Part shown: one piece after another, positions 1-7,362 of the stretch
Position numbering within the stretch: position 1 is the stretch's first letter
Layout of the letters: the number at the start of each line of letters is the position of its first letter
Source of the DNA: Treponema sp.
GTDB taxonomy: Bacteria; Spirochaetota; Spirochaetia; Treponematales; Breznakiellaceae
Length of the DNA stretch: 38,195 bases
Assembly: GCA_031278095.1 (NCBI GenBank)
Contig: JAITLC010000007.1
Location: 1 to 38,195, forward strand
Direction: 5' to 3'
Program-made: the position numbers and the translations under genes
Notes under the pieces: model-generated
Seen by the model: the letters and a program-made list of their open reading frames with translations, nothing else
What the model was told of the DNA's origin: nothing
Databases searched by the model: none

Positions 1-151
1 TCGAAGATGCTTTGGCCGCAACGGCGAAGAAGGCGCATAAGGTTTACCTCAGAAATCCCTCTTTCGCCTTCCTTCTTCGCCTTTTTCGCCTTGGTGGTGA
101 GTACTATTCTTCAAAACCATTCAAATTTCAGTGCATTTTGGCTGTTAGAAG

Positions 152-199
152 AGTAAACGCCGATGCCCTGCCCGCATTGCCGGGGTACCGGCGTTTACT
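152..199. repeat. Imperfect inverted repeat (stem-loop)
   Basis: Arms AGTAAACGCCG (152-162) and CGGCGTTTACT (189-199) are exact reverse complements. Further pairing continues inward through GCCC/GGGG. The sequence does not match the two dispersed repeat families seen elsewhere in the window. It could be a single-copy hairpin or a member of a third family; other genome copies would decide. Confidence 0.6.
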
Positions 200-282
200 T
201 TTCAAAGCTTCAGCTTTGGGGAAAACCTTGCAATTCGCAGAAAGACACTCTAATGACACCCTGGACTTATGTTTTGTATAAT

Positions 283-357
283 GAGCCTGTTCCAAAACTG
301 TGCCCCCGGCTATGCCGGAAACGTGAGCACACAGTCGATTGGTTTTGGAACAGGCTC
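283..357. repeat. Element 1 palindromic repeat, 75-bp variant
   Basis: The 16-base arms GAGCCTGTTCCAAAAC (283-298) and GTTTTGGAACAGGCTC (342-357) are perfect reverse complements around a 43-bp centre that itself contains CCGGCTATGCCGG. The arms match the other element 1 copies in this window, while the centre is different. It is a candidate REP- or MITE-like sequence. Confidence 0.85.
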
Positions 358-596
358 AGATGATAAAACAATAAAATTTCTTCATCCCTTAAATATACGA
401 TTTTATAATTTGTCAATATTTTTATGTAAAAAATTTATACAGATTTTAGCCCCCATTTTGCACTACAGGACTGTATATGATTCACCGCCCTATAGGTGAC
501 TCGGGTTACGGTTTGCCTAGGTCATTCTGTGTCCCAGCGTAGCCGGGGATCTACATTGGGCATTGCATTTAACGCTTCAATAGGTAAAAATAAACT

Positions 597-1499
597 ATGT
601 TTTCTTCCAATGCTCAGTTGTTTTTTCTGTTTGCGCTCATTTTTAGCCTTGTTGCCTGCCGTCGGCCTGTCCCCCGGTTCAATAATCCAAACGCTGCCGG
701 GAATAAAAGTTTTCCGGTATCCTCCACCGGAACCAAAAGCCAGGATTCCCTTCCGGATCTTCCTGTGGGAGAGAATAATACCGAAGAAATGTTTAGCAGT
801 TTTCTTATAAAGACGCTTGATGAGGCGGGTATCCCCAAATCCTTGGCGGAGCGGATCGGTTCCGGGGCCGCGGAAAGTCCCGGCTTCATCCTGGATCTTC
901 TGGCCTGTCTTGAAGGAGATCCGTATCTGTACCGCCTGGTGGACAAAGGACATTCCCTGCCCGAAGGCTATGTTCCGGAAGACTTGGTAGAGCTGGGTAG
1001 CAGCGGGGTTTCGTACACGGTAAGCCGGAAGGGACTCATGCTGAGGCGTGCGGCGGCTGAGGCGCTTGAGGAGATGTCGGCCGCCGCCCGGGCGGATGGC
1101 ATTACGCTGCAGGTATCTTCGGCCTACCGGTCTTACACATACCAGGTGGAAGTGTATAACCGTATCGTAAACGAAATGGGACAGGAGTCGGCAGACCGGG
1201 AATCCGCCAGACCGGGTTACAGCCAGCATCAAGCCGGACTGGCAGTGGATTTTGGTTCGATTGACAATTCCTTTGCCCAAACCGCTGCAGGTCACTGGAT
1301 AATGGCGAATGCGGGCCGTTACGGCTGGTCTCTCTCCTTTCCCGAAGGCCTCGAAGAGCTTACCGGATACCGCTGGGAAAGCTGGCATTACCGTTATGTG
1401 GGAAGAGAACTGGCCTCATTCATTGAAACCTGGTTCGACGACATACAGCAGTATGCCCTGCAGTTCATCCATGTCTGGGAGAAGAATAGCAAAAACTGA
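597..1499 (+). CDS. D-alanyl-D-alanine carboxypeptidase, VanY/DacB-type lipoprotein
   Basis: The 300-aa protein begins with a hydrophobic stretch ending in SLVAC at Cys21, a lipobox, so it is probably a lipoprotein facing the periplasm. The C-terminal half is a zinc D,D-peptidase of the VanY family. It shows SSAYRS (174-179), the zinc motif SQHQAGLAVDF with His211 and Asp218, and WESWHYRYVG with Glu261 as likely base and His264 as third zinc ligand. By family it would remove the terminal D-Ala from peptidoglycan stem peptides. Residues 22-140 form a linker and helical region of unknown role. The start has only a weak AGG upstream. TTGCAT, a 16-base spacer and TAAAAA end 6 nt before the ATG, so a near-leaderless transcript is possible. 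No partner gene is coupled to it. Confidence 0.88.
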   Translation: MFSSNAQLFFLFALIFSLVACRRPVPRFNNPNAAGNKSFPVSSTGTKSQDSLPDLPVGENNTEEMFSSFLIKTLDEAGIPKSLAERIGSGAAESPGFILDLLACLEGDPYLYRLVDKGHSLPEGYVPEDLVELGSSGVSYTVSRKGLMLRRAAAEALEEMSAAARADGITLQVSSAYRSYTYQVEVYNRIVNEMGQESADRESARPGYSQHQAGLAVDFGSIDNSFAQTAAGHWIMANAGRYGWSLSFPEGLEELTGYRWESWHYRYVGRELASFIETWFDDIQQYALQFIHVWEKNSKN

Positions 1500-1514
1500 A
1501 ACGGCCTCCGGTGT

Positions 1515-1542
1515 TTGCTAATTTTTAAAAGCGTGATATACT
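1515..1542 (+). promoter_or_regulatory. Sigma70-like promoter for the MBL-fold hydrolase
   Basis: TTGCTA (1515-1520), 16 bases, then TATACT (1537-1542). Predicted transcription start is near 1549, leaving a short leader that contains the AAGGAG ribosome binding site at 1555-1560. Confidence 0.5.
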
Positions 1543-1564
1543 TTTACTATACACAAGGAGTTAT

Positions 1565-2524
1565 ATGGTGATGACTCTGGTTTTTCATGGCGTAAGAGGC
1601 TCTCACCCGGTGGCCGACAGTAGAATGATGCGTTATGGAGGGAACACTTCCTGTGTTGAGATTGTAAAAACCAATAAGGAAGGCAAAAAAGTACCTGTCA
1701 TCATTGATTCGGGCAGCGGTTTTATCCCATTGGGCTACACCATGGCGAAACAGCTCATTTCCAAAGAGTATCTGCCCACTTTTCCTCTGCTTTTTACCCA
1801 TCTGCATCCGGATCATACCGAAGGTTTTAACTTCTTTGCGCCCAATTTCTTTAATTTTTGCACCATCTATATTATGGGAATGAAGGCCCTCAAAAAAGAT
1901 GTGGGCCTCATCCTCAAGCGGAAGATGGATCCTCCCGTATTCCCCATCGAATATCGTGATTTCAAATCCCACCGTATCCACGAGGTACTCAAGGACGGGG
2001 ATCTGTTCTACATAGGTCAGGATGGAGTCCCAACCGCAGAAAAGAACGATCCTCTCTTTGAAATACGGGTGATGCAGGCCTTTGCTCCCTCTCACCCCCA
2101 ACAGGGCGCTCTCTACTACCGGATTACCGATTCTGAGGACGGCTCTTCCATCGCGTGCATCTGGGACATCGAATCCCATATCGGCGGAGATGTCCGGGTG
2201 ATCAACTTTTCCCAGGGCGCGGATCTGATGGTTCATGATACCCAGTACACCAAAGAGGAATACATCAACCGCTCCAACCCGGTACAGGGTTTCGGACATT
2301 CAACCTATACCATGGCTATAGAAAACGCAGCGGAGTCAAAAGTAAAGTACCTCTGCTCCTTCCACTACAGCCCCCGCCACACCGATGACATGCTGGACGG
2401 TATCGCCAAAAAACAGAACGGCGTTCATCCCTTTGAATTTATCATGTCGGTCGAGGGTCTCAGTCTCAGCCTTGACCATGGAAAGATCGTTAAACGGGAA
2501 AATCTACGCCTGGGTTTTGCATAA
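1565..2524 (+). CDS. Metallo-beta-lactamase-fold hydrolase
   Basis: A 319-aa cytoplasmic protein with no signal peptide. The N-terminal GVRGSHP and RYGGNTSC segments are typical of a cytosolic MBL-fold subgroup distantly related to PhnP and RNase Z-like phosphodiesterases. The metal motif is THLHPDH (His79, His81, Asp83, His84). Further likely ligands are His177 (APSHP), Asp225 (VHDTQY) and His267 (SFHYSP), so a dinuclear site looks complete. The substrate is unknown; a cyclic phosphodiester or similar phosphoester is a family-based guess. AAGGAG at 1555-1560 precedes the ATG by 4 bases; an ATG two codons later (1571) is also possible. The last 21 bp overlap the 3' end of the convergent MATE gene. 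Confidence 0.85.
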   Translation: MVMTLVFHGVRGSHPVADSRMMRYGGNTSCVEIVKTNKEGKKVPVIIDSGSGFIPLGYTMAKQLISKEYLPTFPLLFTHLHPDHTEGFNFFAPNFFNFCTIYIMGMKALKKDVGLILKRKMDPPVFPIEYRDFKSHRIHEVLKDGDLFYIGQDGVPTAEKNDPLFEIRVMQAFAPSHPQQGALYYRITDSEDGSSIACIWDIESHIGGDVRVINFSQGADLMVHDTQYTKEEYINRSNPVQGFGHSTYTMAIENAAESKVKYLCSFHYSPRHTDDMLDGIAKKQNGVHPFEFIMSVEGLSLSLDHGKIVKRENLRLGFA

Positions 2525-3976
2525 AACTTCGTTTCGTGTGCCTTCCTTAATCTGTTTCCGTAGTTTTTTCATCTCAAAGGCGATCATCAGGGCAGTCAAC
2601 AGTGAGGCAAACCCATCCGCTATGGGTGTAGCTGCTACCGCTCCCCAAAGCCCCCAGAGTTTCCCAAAAATCAGGATACAGGGGATCAAGGCAAGGAACT
2701 GCCTCAGCATGGTGAGGAAGATCGAAGTCTTGGGACGGCCTGTTACCACAAAAAAATTAGAAGACACGATCTGGAAGCCTGCCAGAGGCAACATGATCAT
2801 CATTATCCGCATGGCGGTGGGGGCAAAACGCATCAGCGCGTCGCTTCCCTTTGGCGCAAAGAGGCTGACCAGCTGCACCGGGAAACATTCTCCGATGATA
2901 AACCCGATTACACATATAAGTGTAGCGGCCCCGACGGCCCTCAGATAGACCTGCAAGACCCGATGATACTGTTTTGCACCATAATTGTAGCCTAGAATCG
3001 GCTGTGCGCCCTGATTGATGCCGAATACGGGCATCAAAATGAGCATGGTAATGGAGCCGTCGATGTTCATCCCCGAGAGGGCCACATCGCCGCCATTGGC
3101 TACTCCCAGCGCGGCGGACCCATACCAGCCCATGGTGGTGTTATAGAGGAGCTGGACTGCGGACATGATGAATTGCAGCAGAAACTGGGCGGAACCAAAG
3201 GATACAATCTGAAAGATAATGCCCAGGGAAGGCCGCATTGTTGAAAACCTGAGCCGGATCACCGTCTTTTTGCTTACACTGAAATAAACAATCCAGACGG
3301 CCGAGATCAGCTGAGAGATGATCGTGGCCCATGCCGCTCCTTCCACACCCCAGCCGAAACCGAAGATGAAAATGGGATCGAGTATCATGTTGATTCCAGC
3401 GCCCAAAAGCATCGCAATCATGGTGATCATAGGGAAACCTTGAGCCCTGGTGCAGTGTGAAAGGCCAAAACCCACCATGGAAAAAGACGATCCCAGAAGG
3501 ATGATTCTGAAATAATCCCTGGCATAGGCAATGGCCCCGCTGTCTTCCTGGGCGCCCAGAAGGGAGAGAAGGGGTTCAAGGAAAATCAGGCCTACCGCCA
3601 TGAGCAGAAGACCGGCGCCAAAAAGCAGAAAGAAACAGTGATTGAGTGCATTTTCCGCCTCAGCCCGCCGTCCCTGACCAAGGCGCATGGAGATCATATT
3701 GGCCGCCCCGACTCCAAAGAGCATGGCAAAGGCCATGGAGACGGTCATAAGGGGAAGTACCAGCGAAAGACCGCCCAGAGCAATTTCGTTGACGCCCCGG
3801 CCTACAAAGATACGGTCTACCATGTTGTAGAGAGCGCTCACCAGCATGCCGGTAATTGCGGGGATCGAGAAACGCAGAAGAAGTTTGCCTACAGATTCGG
3901 TTCCCAGCCTTCCGGCGGCATCTCCACCGGGAAAGCCGACAACGGGATGCGGTTTTTCATCGTGTGTATCAAGCAT
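2504..3976 (-). CDS. MATE-family multidrug/sodium antiporter (MATE 1)
   Basis: A 490-aa inner-membrane protein with about twelve hydrophobic segments arranged as two similar halves. It is a MATE/MOP transporter, a Na+- or H+-coupled exporter of cationic compounds. Recognisable stretches are the N-terminal LLRFSIPAITGMLVSALYNMVDRIFVG-like segment, shown here only in part, and GINQGAQPILGYNYGA in the second half. The substrate cannot be read from sequence. There is no Shine-Dalgarno sequence before the ATG at 3976, but a -35/-10 pair ends 6 nt upstream, which argues for a leaderless message. The 3' end overlaps the convergent MBL gene by 21 bp. It is only distantly similar to the second MATE gene of this window (9932-11329), so they do not look like a recent duplication. 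Confidence 0.92.
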   Translation of the reverse strand: MLDTHDEKPHPVVGFPGGDAAGRLGTESVGKLLLRFSIPAITGMLVSALYNMVDRIFVGRGVNEIALGGLSLVLPLMTVSMAFAMLFGVGAANMISMRLGQGRRAEAENALNHCFFLLFGAGLLLMAVGLIFLEPLLSLLGAQEDSGAIAYARDYFRIILLGSSFSMVGFGLSHCTRAQGFPMITMIAMLLGAGINMILDPIFIFGFGWGVEGAAWATIISQLISAVWIVYFSVSKKTVIRLRFSTMRPSLGIIFQIVSFGSAQFLLQFIMSAVQLLYNTTMGWYGSAALGVANGGDVALSGMNIDGSITMLILMPVFGINQGAQPILGYNYGAKQYHRVLQVYLRAVGAATLICVIGFIIGECFPVQLVSLFAPKGSDALMRFAPTAMRIMMIMLPLAGFQIVSSNFFVVTGRPKTSIFLTMLRQFLALIPCILIFGKLWGLWGAVAATPIADGFASLLTALMIAFEMKKLRKQIKEGTRNEVLCKTQA

Positions 3977-3982
3977 GCTACA

Positions 3983-4011
3983 AGCATAGACATATCAGGC
4001 GCTTCAATCAA
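3983..4011 (-). promoter_or_regulatory. Leaderless-type promoter for MATE 1
   Basis: On the minus strand TTGATT (4011-4006), exactly 17 bases, then TATGCT (3988-3983), then 6 bases and the ATG at 3976. The predicted +1 falls on or next to the start codon, matching the lack of a ribosome binding site. Confidence 0.5.
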
Positions 4012-4089
4012 CAACCACTGAATACGTTTCCATGCCCTGGGAACCGGGGAACTCTGTATTTTTGATTTATCCGTCGTTATGGGGAGCCG

Positions 4090-4235
4090 GAATATCCCTG
4101 GTCAACCACCACCTGGCCGCGCTTAAGCGGATACGGTTGGTAAAGGGCCGCTGGGACGGGAAGATTATCTACTACTCCCTGGACGATGACCATGTAAACA
4201 GCATAGTCCGCTATGCCCGTGAACATTTGACGTAA
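4090..4235 (+). pseudogene. ArsR/SmtB-family metal repressor, C-terminal remnant
   Basis: From about 4098 the frame reads LVNHHLAALKRIRLVKGRWD then GKIIYYSLDDDHVNSIVRYA. This is the recognition helix, beta-wing and C-terminal dimer helix of an ArsR/SmtB/CadC repressor. The N-terminal half is absent: the preceding open residues (MPWEPGNSVFLIYPSLWG) do not resemble the family. About 45 residues remain of a usual 95-120. It lies just upstream of a broken heavy-metal P-type ATPase, the normal partner of such repressors, so both are probably relics of one metal-resistance operon. Confidence 0.8.
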
Positions 4236-4265
4236 TAGGAGATACAAGGCGCCGATCAGAAACAA

Positions 4266-4681
4266 ATGGAGGTTTCTTACCGGGAATACGCCGGAAAAGG
4301 AATGGAACTGATAGCGACAGACGGAAGTATTCTGGCAGGAAACCGGAATTTTCTTGAACCCGGGGGAGTAAACATCAGCCAATTCGCCTTCTCCGGAACG
4401 GCGGCTACCCGGACTGAATCTTTATCGGAGACTCCGAGAGGGCGGTCCGTTTTACGTCAGGACTTCTGGGCATCAGCCGGGTAGCCGCCGGGTTAATGCC
4501 GGAAGACAAACTTGCCGAAGTGGAACAGGTTACCAGAGTTGGCGCCGCGGTCTTTGTGGGCAACGGTATCAACGATGCCCCGGTACTGACCCGACCGGAT
4601 GTAGGGATACTCATGGGAGCCGGGGCGGATGCGGGGGTTGCTCTGGCGGCTATCATAAACGTCACCAGAACCTTGCGCTAA
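4266..4681 (+). pseudogene. Heavy-metal P1B-type ATPase remnant (CadA/ZntA-like), frameshifted and internally deleted
   Basis: About 140 codons survive of a gene normally over 600. The first frame (from 4266) gives YREYAGKGMELIATDGSILA then GNRNFLEPGGVNIS, part of the nucleotide-binding domain. It runs out of frame near 4415, where the second frame has a TGA. The second frame continues with GDSERAVRFTSGLLGISRVA, LMPEDKLAEVEQV and VFVGNGINDAPVLTRPDVGI, the P-domain with its GxGxNDAP hinge; the usual VGDGINDAP reads VGNGINDAP. The metal-binding domain, the membrane helices with the CPC motif, the actuator domain and the DKTGT phosphorylation site are all missing. The product cannot be a working pump. 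Confidence 0.87.
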
Positions 4682-4764
4682 AGATAAATAAAGAAAAAAA
4701 TCATCAAAAAATATTATTTTCCCCCTTTTTTTCTTAAAACTATGATAGAATTCCAGAAGAGTTT

Positions 4765-4806
4765 AACGACACTCAAGCCCTTCTCCGCAGAGGGAGGTGT
4801 CTTGAG
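4765..4806 (+). promoter_or_regulatory. Possible leader hairpin upstream of the exported 213-aa protein
   Basis: CTCAAG and CTTGAG (the latter ending near 4806) can pair around an inner CCCT/AGGG stem. The hairpin lies just before the GGAGGG ribosome binding site (4810-4815), so it may affect translation. The pairing is imperfect and I cannot assign a ligand or factor. Confidence 0.3.
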
Positions 4807-4818
4807 ATTGGAGGGTTT

Positions 4819-5460
4819 ATGAAACGTTTTCTGTTTTTTCTGACGGTAATTGCCCTGACCGCAGCAGTGTATGGTCAAAACCAGTTACCGGAACACAGGT
4901 TCGCCACGGGAAGCTGGTCTATCCGGGGAGAAAGGCTCTTTCAGGATGATGCCAGGGCTCCTCTGGCTAAGGTGAACATCCGTTCCGATCAGTCGGGCCC
5001 CATGATTTGGGAATTCAATGCCCGCTATGAATCCGGGGCGGAAGACGGACACGGCGGCTTCGGCCTCCATGTTTTCGGGGACAGTGCCTTCGGCGGGGCC
5101 GCCTGGGGTGCAGGTCAATCCTGGCTGCTCTGGCTCAACTACGACGAGAATCCGCTGAACAGGAACATTCAACGGGGCTTAAGCGGTCAAATCTACCGCA
5201 GTTACTCAAATTCGTGGATGGATCTTGTAGCCAGTTATGATCTCAATGAGTATGCGCAGTACCTTACCGATGAAATCCTTGCCGATCCGGTATCTTTCAG
5301 GATCACCGTCAACGGAGACACCGGAGAAGTTCGGGTTTATGATCCCACCGATTTGTCAAGTTTCTATTCTCTCCAGATAAGCGGCAAACTTCCCGTCAAG
5401 GGGAGCTGGACTGCCCTGCGCACCAACGGCATGAAAGTGTCCTTCGGCGAGGGGCTTTAA
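4819..5460 (+). CDS. Exported protein of unknown function, spirochaete type
   Basis: A 213-aa protein. Residues 1-19 (MKRFLFFLTVIALTAAVYG) are a clear Sec signal peptide with a probable cleavage after VYG, so the mature protein should be periplasmic or surface-exposed. The rest is rich in Gly, Ser and aromatic residues with alternating beta-like segments (GSWSIRGERLFQ, GGFGLHVFGD, WLLWLNYDE), which suggests a beta-sandwich similar to carbohydrate-binding or concanavalin-like folds. That fold idea is only an inference. No catalytic motif is visible. The GGAGGG at 4810-4815 fixes the start at 4819. It is monocistronic and ends at a strong bidirectional terminator. Confidence 0.8.
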   Translation: MKRFLFFLTVIALTAAVYGQNQLPEHRFATGSWSIRGERLFQDDARAPLAKVNIRSDQSGPMIWEFNARYESGAEDGHGGFGLHVFGDSAFGGAAWGAGQSWLLWLNYDENPLNRNIQRGLSGQIYRSYSNSWMDLVASYDLNEYAQYLTDEILADPVSFRITVNGDTGEVRVYDPTDLSSFYSLQISGKLPVKGSWTALRTNGMKVSFGEGL

Positions 5461-5473
5461 ACGCCTGTTTCCT

Positions 5474-5517
5474 AAAAAATAACGGCCCGCGCCCAAAAAG
5501 CCGGACCGTTTATTTTT
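5474..5517. terminator. Bidirectional intrinsic terminator
   Basis: AAAAAATAACGG (5474-5485) and CCGTTTATTTTT (5506-5517) are nearly perfect reverse complements, with additional inner pairing between GGC and GCC. An A-tract on the left and a T-tract on the right allow termination in both directions. It lies between the convergent 213-aa gene and pheT. Confidence 0.85.
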
Positions 5518-5544
5518 GTGGATGATCCTTGTTTCTCCATCCCT

Positions 5545-7317
5545 CTACAGCAGGGCGTCGAGATCCACTTCCGCGGCGGTACAGGGCATGGTAATGCCCC
5601 AATTTTCCAGCGCTTCCGGGTGAATTTCACCAAACACCCCGATGATGTTCCCCCGGCAGCGGATCGCCGCCGCCCGGCCCGGAATAAAACGGCTGTCACC
5701 GGACTCCTCTACCGTATATTCCCTGTTGATGTAGTAGAACAAAGTCTGTACCTGGGCGGCAATGGTATTGAAATTCATTTCCCGGTCAGCATTGAGGAAG
5801 CCGAGAAACTGACGGGTTACCGTTCCCGAATTCTCTTTTTCGTCCCGGTAGACGAGCTTCCCGGTTTCAAAGATCCGGTGAGGATACACCGAGTGGCCTG
5901 AAACAGACTCGCTGGAGAGCAGGGAGGCAAGAATACTGTCCCTCACATACTCATAGTTTTCCGTCATGGGGTTGGAGATCTGTATAATTTTTGAACCATC
6001 GCCCCGGACTTTTTCCACAAGATCCTTTCGGGATCCCAGGTAGTTGTAGATCATCTCCTGATAACCCATCCCGATCATGATCTCCTTTACCCGGCGGCTG
6101 AACAGGGTAATGGGCGTCAACCGGCCTATGGTAAAGTCACGGGGCCGTTCGGGTTTGAAAGTCCCCAGTCCCCGGCCTATCATAACATCCTCCATCACAT
6201 CGGCTGCATGGAGAAAATCGTTCCTGTATTCGGGAGGCCAGGCCCGTATCCCTTCGGAGGGCATCGCAATTACTTCGCCCTTGTCCAGCCCCGGTTCAAC
6301 ATCATCAGCGATTTCCGCCCTGACTCCCATTTTTTTCAGGGCCTTTACGCAGTCCGCCGCCTCTATCCGCTCCCCAAGGTACTTTTCGATCCGGTTGAGG
6401 GAACAGAATACCGGCTCCTGGAAATAATAGGGATTAACAACACTGCGTCCGAATGAGGTATCAAATTCATACTCTACTTCCACAGGCTCAATGGTAAAGC
6501 CCTGGTCGGCAAGATCGCAGGCCACGATGGAAGCGGCCAGCGTTACCGCACGCTGATCCGTACCGGTAAGCTCCACAAAGAGATCCGTATCGCCAACCTG
6601 CACCGCCCCCAGATCCGCGGAATTGATGATGGGCGGATAGGAGAGAACCGCATCCCTTGCATCCACCAACAGAGGATGGAGGGGCTCATGCTCCTGAATA
6701 AAGGCGTATTCCTTACCCTTGGGGTGCCGCCTCAAAATCTCCCGGAGGCTCAGCGGGGTATCCCACTGAAGGGGAACAAAAGACACCGAGTCGGGATCGA
6801 CAGCCCTGTAATGAATCGGCCACTTTATAGCGGCAATACGGTAAAGTCCCATGGAAATCGTCCTGCGCTTCCGCCCGAAGTTCCAAGCCAGCTTTTCCTG
6901 GGTCTGAATCATATCCCGCAGGCTTACATCGCTTATGGCCCTGCCTACAGCCGCAAAACCCGCAAGGAAGGGTCTTACCTTCTGCACCGATTTTTCCACG
7001 ATAACCTTATATCCGGCGGGCATTGGAGCCCCCGGCCGTGAAAAGAAAGGATATTCGGGAATGTTCCCCCCGTAATAGACCCTGAGCTGCCGCGCACAGC
7101 CTGCAGTAGCCCAGAGATCGGGCCTGTTTGTATCGTTCAGTTCGATCTTGAGTTCCCGTTCCAAAGGGGGGAGGCTCTTGTCGCTGTCCTCATTCAGTTC
7201 CGCCTTGGCACAGCTTAGGGCCTCTTCAAGAAAATTCCGCAGGGATTCTCCCGTTTCCCGGCATTTGTCACCGGTAAGTGTATAAAAAACTTCCTCGTTA
7301 ACGTCAATTTTAGGCAT
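5545..7317 (-). CDS. pheT: Phenylalanine--tRNA ligase beta subunit, archaeal/eukaryal type
   Basis: A 590-aa cytoplasmic protein that, with PheS, charges tRNA-Phe. Length and N-terminus (MPKIDVNEEVFYTLTG) match the shorter archaeal/eukaryal-type beta subunit that spirochaetes possess. It lacks the N-terminal tRNA-binding/EMAP and C-terminal anticodon-binding domains of the approximately 800-aa bacterial form. NDTNRPDLW at 61-69 is the conserved early motif. A B3/B4 editing-type region and a B5 domain follow. The catalytic-like domain has ISNPMTENYEYVRDSILASL and RIFETGKL. pheS is not in this window, so the subunits are unlinked here. There is no ribosome binding site. A promoter in the 45-bp gap after nfnB would give a 2-3-nt leader, so pheT may be expressed both with and apart from nfnB. 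Confidence 0.95.
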   Translation of the reverse strand: MPKIDVNEEVFYTLTGDKCRETGESLRNFLEEALSCAKAELNEDSDKSLPPLERELKIELNDTNRPDLWATAGCARQLRVYYGGNIPEYPFFSRPGAPMPAGYKVIVEKSVQKVRPFLAGFAAVGRAISDVSLRDMIQTQEKLAWNFGRKRRTISMGLYRIAAIKWPIHYRAVDPDSVSFVPLQWDTPLSLREILRRHPKGKEYAFIQEHEPLHPLLVDARDAVLSYPPIINSADLGAVQVGDTDLFVELTGTDQRAVTLAASIVACDLADQGFTIEPVEVEYEFDTSFGRSVVNPYYFQEPVFCSLNRIEKYLGERIEAADCVKALKKMGVRAEIADDVEPGLDKGEVIAMPSEGIRAWPPEYRNDFLHAADVMEDVMIGRGLGTFKPERPRDFTIGRLTPITLFSRRVKEIMIGMGYQEMIYNYLGSRKDLVEKVRGDGSKIIQISNPMTENYEYVRDSILASLLSSESVSGHSVYPHRIFETGKLVYRDEKENSGTVTRQFLGFLNADREMNFNTIAAQVQTLFYYINREYTVEESGDSRFIPGRAAAIRCRGNIIGVFGEIHPEALENWGITMPCTAAEVDLDALL

Positions 7318-7326
7318 AGTAAGAAA

Positions 7327-7355
7327 ATAGTATTGAATTTGGGAGACAGGGACAA
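7327..7355 (-). promoter_or_regulatory. Near-leaderless promoter for pheT
   Basis: On the minus strand TTGTCC (7355-7350), 17 bases, TACTAT (7332-7327), then 9 bases to the ATG at 7317. The predicted +1 is about 2-3 nt before the start codon. No ribosome binding site is visible. Confidence 0.5.
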
Positions 7356-7362
7356 GGGGATT

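Larger units (their letters stand above)
1..596. other. Intergenic region without a convincing gene
   Basis: Short open frames exist here but none has a recognisable motif, a ribosome binding site or a plausible composition. The region holds two inverted repeats (152-199 and 283-357, listed separately), an AT-rich stretch at about 360-475, and near 500-570 a segment whose minus-strand translation contains DPRLRWDTE. That peptide resembles the spurious translations often produced by dispersed intergenic repeats. The first 110 bases are rich in CTTCGCC-like tracts and look like repeat debris. A weak promoter-like pair, TTGTCA at 410-415 and ATTTAT at 433-438, could serve the gene at 597, but I would not rely on it. 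Confidence 0.6.

Noticed and set aside
500-570. Coding remnant containing DPRLRWDTE on the minus strand
   Set aside because: Such peptides commonly arise from intergenic repeats; there is no supporting start, length or domain.
522-1388. 288-aa minus-strand open frame opposite the carboxypeptidase gene
   Set aside because: Its translation has no motif and a composition expected from an antisense frame, while the plus strand shows complete VanY zinc and lipobox motifs.
4032-4097. N-terminal residues MPWEPGNSVFLIYPSLWG as a genuine start of the ArsR gene
   Set aside because: They do not resemble the ArsR N-terminal helices; the frame is only open by chance upstream of the remnant.
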